A stretch of DNA of 29,245 nucleotides from NCBI RefSeq assembly GCF_000090795.2, contig NW_003546557.1, positions 45,403-74,647 of the forward strand, read 5' to 3'. This stretch comes from Amphimedon queenslandica. Its lineage: Eukaryota; Porifera; Demospongiae; Haplosclerida; Niphatidae. Each line of letters opens with the position of its first letter. Within the stretch, counting starts at the first letter, position 1. The position numbers and the translations under genes are program-made. Of this stretch, positions 25,227-29,245 are shown in pieces. A model generated the notes under the pieces. The model worked only from the letters and a program-made list of their open reading frames with translations, was not told the DNA's origin and did no database searches.

Positions 25227-27007
25227 CTATTCATGCTGGAGTTTATTATACTCAGTGTCCTCAGTGGGTTTCTTGAGGAACTTATTAACAGTGGCATAAC
25301 TATAATCCAATTCTTCTCTTCTCTCTCCCTCTCCTCTCTCTCCNCCTTCTCCTTCTTCTTTGATAGCAGTAGTACTATACCCAGGATTAACCTTAGGTAC
25401 TATATTAGTAATATAACCAGGATTAGGTGCTGTTACTGCTGTATTAGTAATATACTCAGAGTTGGGTAGAGTAAGATCATGTTGATCATCAAGTGTAGCA
25501 TAAAGAGGAGGAGGAGGAGGGAGAGGGACATGTGCTTGTTGTAATAAGTCCAGAGGTACTTCATATTGACTGGCTACTCTTACTGGTGGGCGGTGATGAT
25601 GATGATGATGATCAACTTCATTTTCAACTGAGGAGTATATGTTAGTAGCAGAAGTAATGTTAGTGTTATTGTTACTGGTTGGACTAGTTTCATTGTTGTG
25701 GCTATTGATAAGATAACAGTTATTGTGTATCTTCACTAATTTTCATATACCTTGTATCTTCAGTTTGAGGAGAGGTGTTCTGTAAAGATATTGTTTGTTC
25801 CCTCTCACTTATGTTACTGCATTAAAATTTTTTTAAATTTCAGCAAAAAATGACATTAAGCACTTACAATCTCTTCTTCTTTCTTTGATTCACCCAGAAT
25901 AATGAACATAATAGTAGAACAATTAATGTAATGACATTAGTAAATGCAAGTACTCCAATTCCAGCGTAAAGTGATTCTTGTGCAGCTGCAGATTCTTGTG
26001 TTGAGGTGGTTTCAGTACTAGGGAATATGGTAACTGTAGAGAATATGGTAACTGCCTGTGTTGAATATAATGTTAATGTAGATACTGGCATACAGGACGT
26101 TGGTGAATAAGAATCTGGGAACTAAAGTGAATTTGTGATTAATAAAATTTATGATGCAAAAAATATTTTAACCTTATAAAATAGTTCAAATCCAGTTTGG
26201 TTAATTGTGGGATAAGTGTCACAATATGAGTACGTCAACCAGTTAACTGCTGCTTCATTTTTTGAAGTTAAATAAACTATTAAAATGATTAGAAGTTAAA
26301 TATTTAAAATGCATTAGCAGATACCTTTGAAATATGTATCAACAAAATACGTAACAGAATAATTTGATTCTGGACATGGTGGATACACTATACTGTTGCT
26401 TGATACTGAACAATTGTACCACAATTCATTTTGATTAAAAGGCACAATCAATTCTATTAAAGTTGAATAAGTTGATTTTATTGTCTGTATGAAAGGAACC
26501 GGCTGCATTTCTTGATCATTAAGTGAACAGTTTATGCTGTTGATTGGCCCATTATTAGCTCTAAAATATAACAAAGTTTCATTCTCTGCCAGACTCAGAT
26601 GATAATCAGAAAGTGACAATGGCATAGGATAATCTATCAAAATACTACATTATGAGCATGTAGATCTAGTCATAATACAACTTACTAGAGCAAAGATATA
26701 TTGCAAATAAAAAGTTTCCATCATTAAGGTGGCATACATGTATTCCTTCTTTACTCTCATTACGATTTATAGTGTCAATTTTAGATCCATTATTAAGATT
26801 AAAACATTCAATTTGCTGATCCTGGCCACATGGGTTTCCTGACATGTAAATGATTGAGTTATTTGGTAGATTCATTTCAACTGAACACAGATCAATATCT
26901 AAAAAAAATTGATGTCTTTTCAAAATAATCTTCAAACCTTCAAATATCTCAGTTGCATAAATCTCTGCAGCAAACGTCAATAGTACAATCACATAATGAA
27001 ATTTCAT
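25227..27007 (-). CDS. Receptor E1 (509 aa, larger ectodomain)
   Basis: Exons: 26686-27007, 26325-26633, 26173-26276, 25868-26121, 25751-25816, 25227-25701; phases close and the frame ends at TAG. It starts with signal peptide MKFHYVIVLLTFAAEIYA. Exon 1 contains EGIHVC, placed like DEGVYKC in D genes. Exon 2 has a second Cys-bearing block (WYNCSV), so the ectodomain may have two modules. A Thr/Ser stalk and transmembrane helix (about 298-321; GIGVLAFTNVIT) match the family. The tail has IYSSV, a polyhistidine run, YEVP, a PPPPP-LYATL block, NSEY, NPGY twice, YATV and YNKL. One N occurs at 25344 in a GAG-rich stretch. A 39-nt in-frame segment inside exon 1 (26900-26938) has GT-AG ends and may be an intron. 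Confidence 0.7.
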
Positions 27008-27499
27008 CTTCTCTGCTCAGTTTAGAATTAGCTAGTACAAGGTGTGGCATTTAGATCCATAGCACACCCACAACTACAACCAGGAGCTACAACAAATCAG
27101 TCTAACTCAAAAGTAACAGAAAACAAAGCATGTATATACTAGTAGTTATTAAATATCTATTCAGTTCAGTTATAATATCATTCATTGTTGGACGGTGTCT
27201 ATACTCAACTATCAGGCAGCGTTGAACAAGAGACCTAAATGAGGCTCTTCTAATACCATCAATAAGACCTACTCTCTCTTTTGGTAGAGGAATACGTCAT
27301 GTTATCATCTCTAGAAGGAGGACACCATAACTGAACACATCCATTGAAGGAGAGTGTCCCCTTAAATTTACATATTAAAATCTCGAATATATTTTGAAAA
27401 ACTGAGTCATGATAATTAAAGAGGACATAGTTTAGTTGTATACAAAATAAAAATCAACAATATATGTACACACAAGCAGTCTGAAGCAGACTATGTATG
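27008..27499. other. Spacer between E1 and E2
   Basis: Holds the E1 5' flank, a kinase-domain relic (27158-27362) and the 3' flank of E2. The D-type promoter block is absent, so E genes are probably regulated differently. Confidence 0.5.
27158..27362 (-). pseudogene. Protein kinase C-terminal lobe fragment with in-frame stop
   Basis: On the - strand one frame reads SPSMDVFSYGVLLLEMIT, a stop, then RIPLPKERVGL, FRSLVQRCL and RHRPTMNDIITEL. This matches the DVxSxGxxxxE stretch (subdomain IX) through the Arg of subdomain XI in TK/TKL-type kinases. The stop TGA (27297-27299) sits where Arg CGA is plausible, a typical CpG decay. No catalytic loop or DFG segment is found upstream before E2, so only the end of a kinase is present. 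It is a relic, or a last exon separated from the rest by E2. Confidence 0.75.
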
Positions 27500-29066
27500 C
27501 TAATCATGCTGGAGTTTATTATACTCAGTGTCCTCAGTGGGTTTCTTGAGGAACTTATTAACAGTGGCATAACTGTAATCCAATTCTTCTCTCCTCTCTC
27601 CCTCTCCTCTCTCTCCCCCTTCTCCTTCTTCTTTGATAGCAGTACTGCTATACCCAGGATTAGCCTTAGGTGTTATATTAGTAATATAACCAGGATTAGG
27701 TGCTGTTACTGCTGTATTAGTAATATACTCAGGGTTGGGTAGAGTAAGATCATGTTGATCATCAAGAGTAGCATAAAGAGGAGGAGGAGGAGGGAGAGGA
27801 ACATGTGCTTGTTGTAATAAGTCCAGAGGTACTTCATATTGACTGGCTACTCTTACTGGTGGGCGGTGATGATGATGATGATTATGATCAACCTCATCTT
27901 CAACTGAGGAGTATATGTTAGTACCAGAAGTAATGTTAGTGTTATTGTTACTGGTTAGGTTAGTTTCAGTGTTGTGACTATTGATAAGATAACAGTCATT
28001 GTATTTCTTTAATAATTTACATATACCTTGTTGCTTCAGTTTGAGGAGATGTGTTTTGTAAGGATATTTGTTCATTTTCTGTTACAATGCTAAAATATAA
28101 TACTTAAATTTAAGAGTGTTGTAATGATACAAACACTTACAATTTTGATTTTTTCCTCTGGCAGAATATGTAGACACAGCTACTGATTAATGCAATGACT
28201 GTCAGTAGGTTAGTAGCTACTAATAAACCAATACCAGTATAATGGGGTACTGTTGATGATGATTGTACTGGGGGTACTAGTGTAGATGCTGATGTTAAAA
28301 ATGCTGAGGATGTTGACAATGATGAAAAAATATATGATGATGATAATGTTAATGTAGAGCTTAAAAAATCTGGACTTGACATAGAAGAGGTGGTTGAATA
28401 CTTAATATTTGAAATTAAGGATGAAGAAACAGGGGAGTGCATAGTTTCTGTTAAAATTGTTGTGAATGGAGTTTGAGTAATTGTCATCTGAGTTGAACAT
28501 ATCTCATTACTACTTAAGTTATATATACTATGTGTGAACTGCAATTTATCGCCACCATTTGATTGAATGCACTGATGGACACCTACTACAACACTATTAG
28601 CAGCCTGAGAACAACAGTAGCAACAATCAGCAAAGTTATATGTACATAAAAGTAATTCTATTGTCCCTGATGATGGATGAAAATTTATTTGACCTGATTG
28701 CCACTCTACAGCTCCGCTATTTGATGCACACAAAAGTTCTGCTATGTTATATGAAGTCAAAAATTCATTGTGAGCAAAAGAATATAAAGTCGATCTGTTT
28801 TGGACAATTTCATAGCCAGAATTATCCAAACATGAAGAATTTTTTTTGTACAATTGAAAACCCGCAGTAATGTCTGTGGATCATTGGGAAAATATAATTA
28901 TAAAGTAAAAAGTTATCTATTTAGATGTACCTAATGGTGGCTGCATATAAAAGGAGCAGCCAGGGCAAGTATTGGCATTCCATGTGCACTGCTGGCCTGT
29001 ATTAGAAGCATCCACAAAAGCAAAAAATATTATCATCAGCACAAAGGAGAACATTGCTCCAGACAT
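27500..29066 (-). CDS. Receptor E2 (intact, 469 aa)
   Basis: Exons: 28931-29066, 28141-28873, 28027-28089, 27500-27977, the same four-exon plan and phases as D genes. The signal peptide is MSGAMFSFVLMIIFFAFVDA. The Cys-rich ectodomain contains VEW, a CCYCC cluster and GVHQC, aligned with the GVYKC region of D genes. A long Ser/Thr stalk (about 165-256) precedes the transmembrane helix (259-282). The tail is almost the same as in E1: YEVP (358), LYATL (379), NPEY (395), NPGY (408 and 420), then DYSYATV and DTEYNKL (447 and 463) near the end. NPxY fits PTB-domain binding, YxxP fits Crk-type SH2 binding, and the final tyrosine pair resembles an ITAM. Partners are not known. Confidence 0.8.
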
Positions 29067-29245
29067 CGGAGCTTAGCTGCAAATTATAGGATGTGCTGTG
29101 TGAACACCCAACTCCACCCATAATTTTTTGAAAGGAGTAAAGTAATGCAATTACATGTAGAATTTAATTTCAAAGTTGCTAATGTTAATAGTATCATACA
29201 TGAACATTAAACGAGTGTCATTTAGTTCAGTTATAATATCATTCA
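29067..29245 (-). pseudogene. E2 5' flank and partial second kinase end at the window edge
   Basis: The last bases (from about 29220), read on the - strand, give NDIITEL, the same terminal residues as the kinase relic at 27158-27362, in closely matching DNA. The remainder, to the E2 start codon, is the E2 5' flank. Whether this second kinase copy is intact cannot be seen, because it continues beyond the window. Confidence 0.45.

Noticed and set aside
25735..25751. 15-nt intron before the last E1 exon
   Set aside because: Too short to splice; the correct acceptor lies further on, giving a 49-nt intron identical in position to E2.
25188..27742. + strand frames at 25188-25469 and 27497-27742, similar to each other
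   Set aside because: They are antisense to the duplicated E1 and E2 tail exons, so their similarity follows from the real genes.

Overview
The window is eukaryotic, and most likely from an early-branching animal, probably a demosponge. The DNA is AT-rich. Genes are split by many short GT-AG introns of about 42-60 nt, microsatellites are frequent, and the proteins are metazoan in style: secreted and type I membrane proteins with tyrosine-rich tails. The species is an inference from style, not from a search.

Left part (about 1-11.9 kb, + strand): two tandem paralogues of a multi-exon dynamin-superfamily GTPase. Copy A (1076-7658) can be read as a complete 19-exon, 791-codon gene. Copy B (8025-11888) has the same exon plan but shows decay: one splice donor is changed from GT to AT, exon 3 is shortened, and one exon is hidden behind a 10-N assembly gap. 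An intron of copy A carries an 844-bp element with perfect 72-bp terminal inverted repeats, absent from copy B.

Middle (about 12.1-15.8 kb, + strand): gene C, a small single-pass membrane protein. One intron holds seven copies of a 177-bp satellite-like repeat. Another ends in a very long CT tract at the 3' splice site.

Right part (about 16.1-29.2 kb, - strand): a tandem array of seven related putative receptors, D1-D5 and E1-E2. All have a signal peptide, a Cys-containing ectodomain with a D-x-G-x-Y/H-x-C type signature (weaker in E genes), a Ser/Thr-rich stalk, a shared transmembrane motif, and a cytoplasmic tail full of signalling-type motifs: YxxP, PPxY, NPxY, Yxx(I/L/V) and, in the E genes, an ITAM-like pair. 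D2 carries a frameshift that removes the terminal tyrosine motif and D3 an early nonsense codon. Stalk and ectodomain similarities between copies are mosaic, as expected from gene conversion or unequal crossing over. A broken protein-kinase C-terminal fragment lies between E1 and E2, and the window ends in what looks like a second copy of the same kinase end, so kinase plus E-receptor appears to be a duplicated unit.

Working interpretation: this is a rapidly evolving receptor cluster of the immune or allorecognition kind, resembling in architecture (not shown to be homologous) the cnidarian Alr complex, next to a dynamin-like GTPase pair. Exon models were built by eye from splice sites and codon phase; all phases close in frame except where stated.
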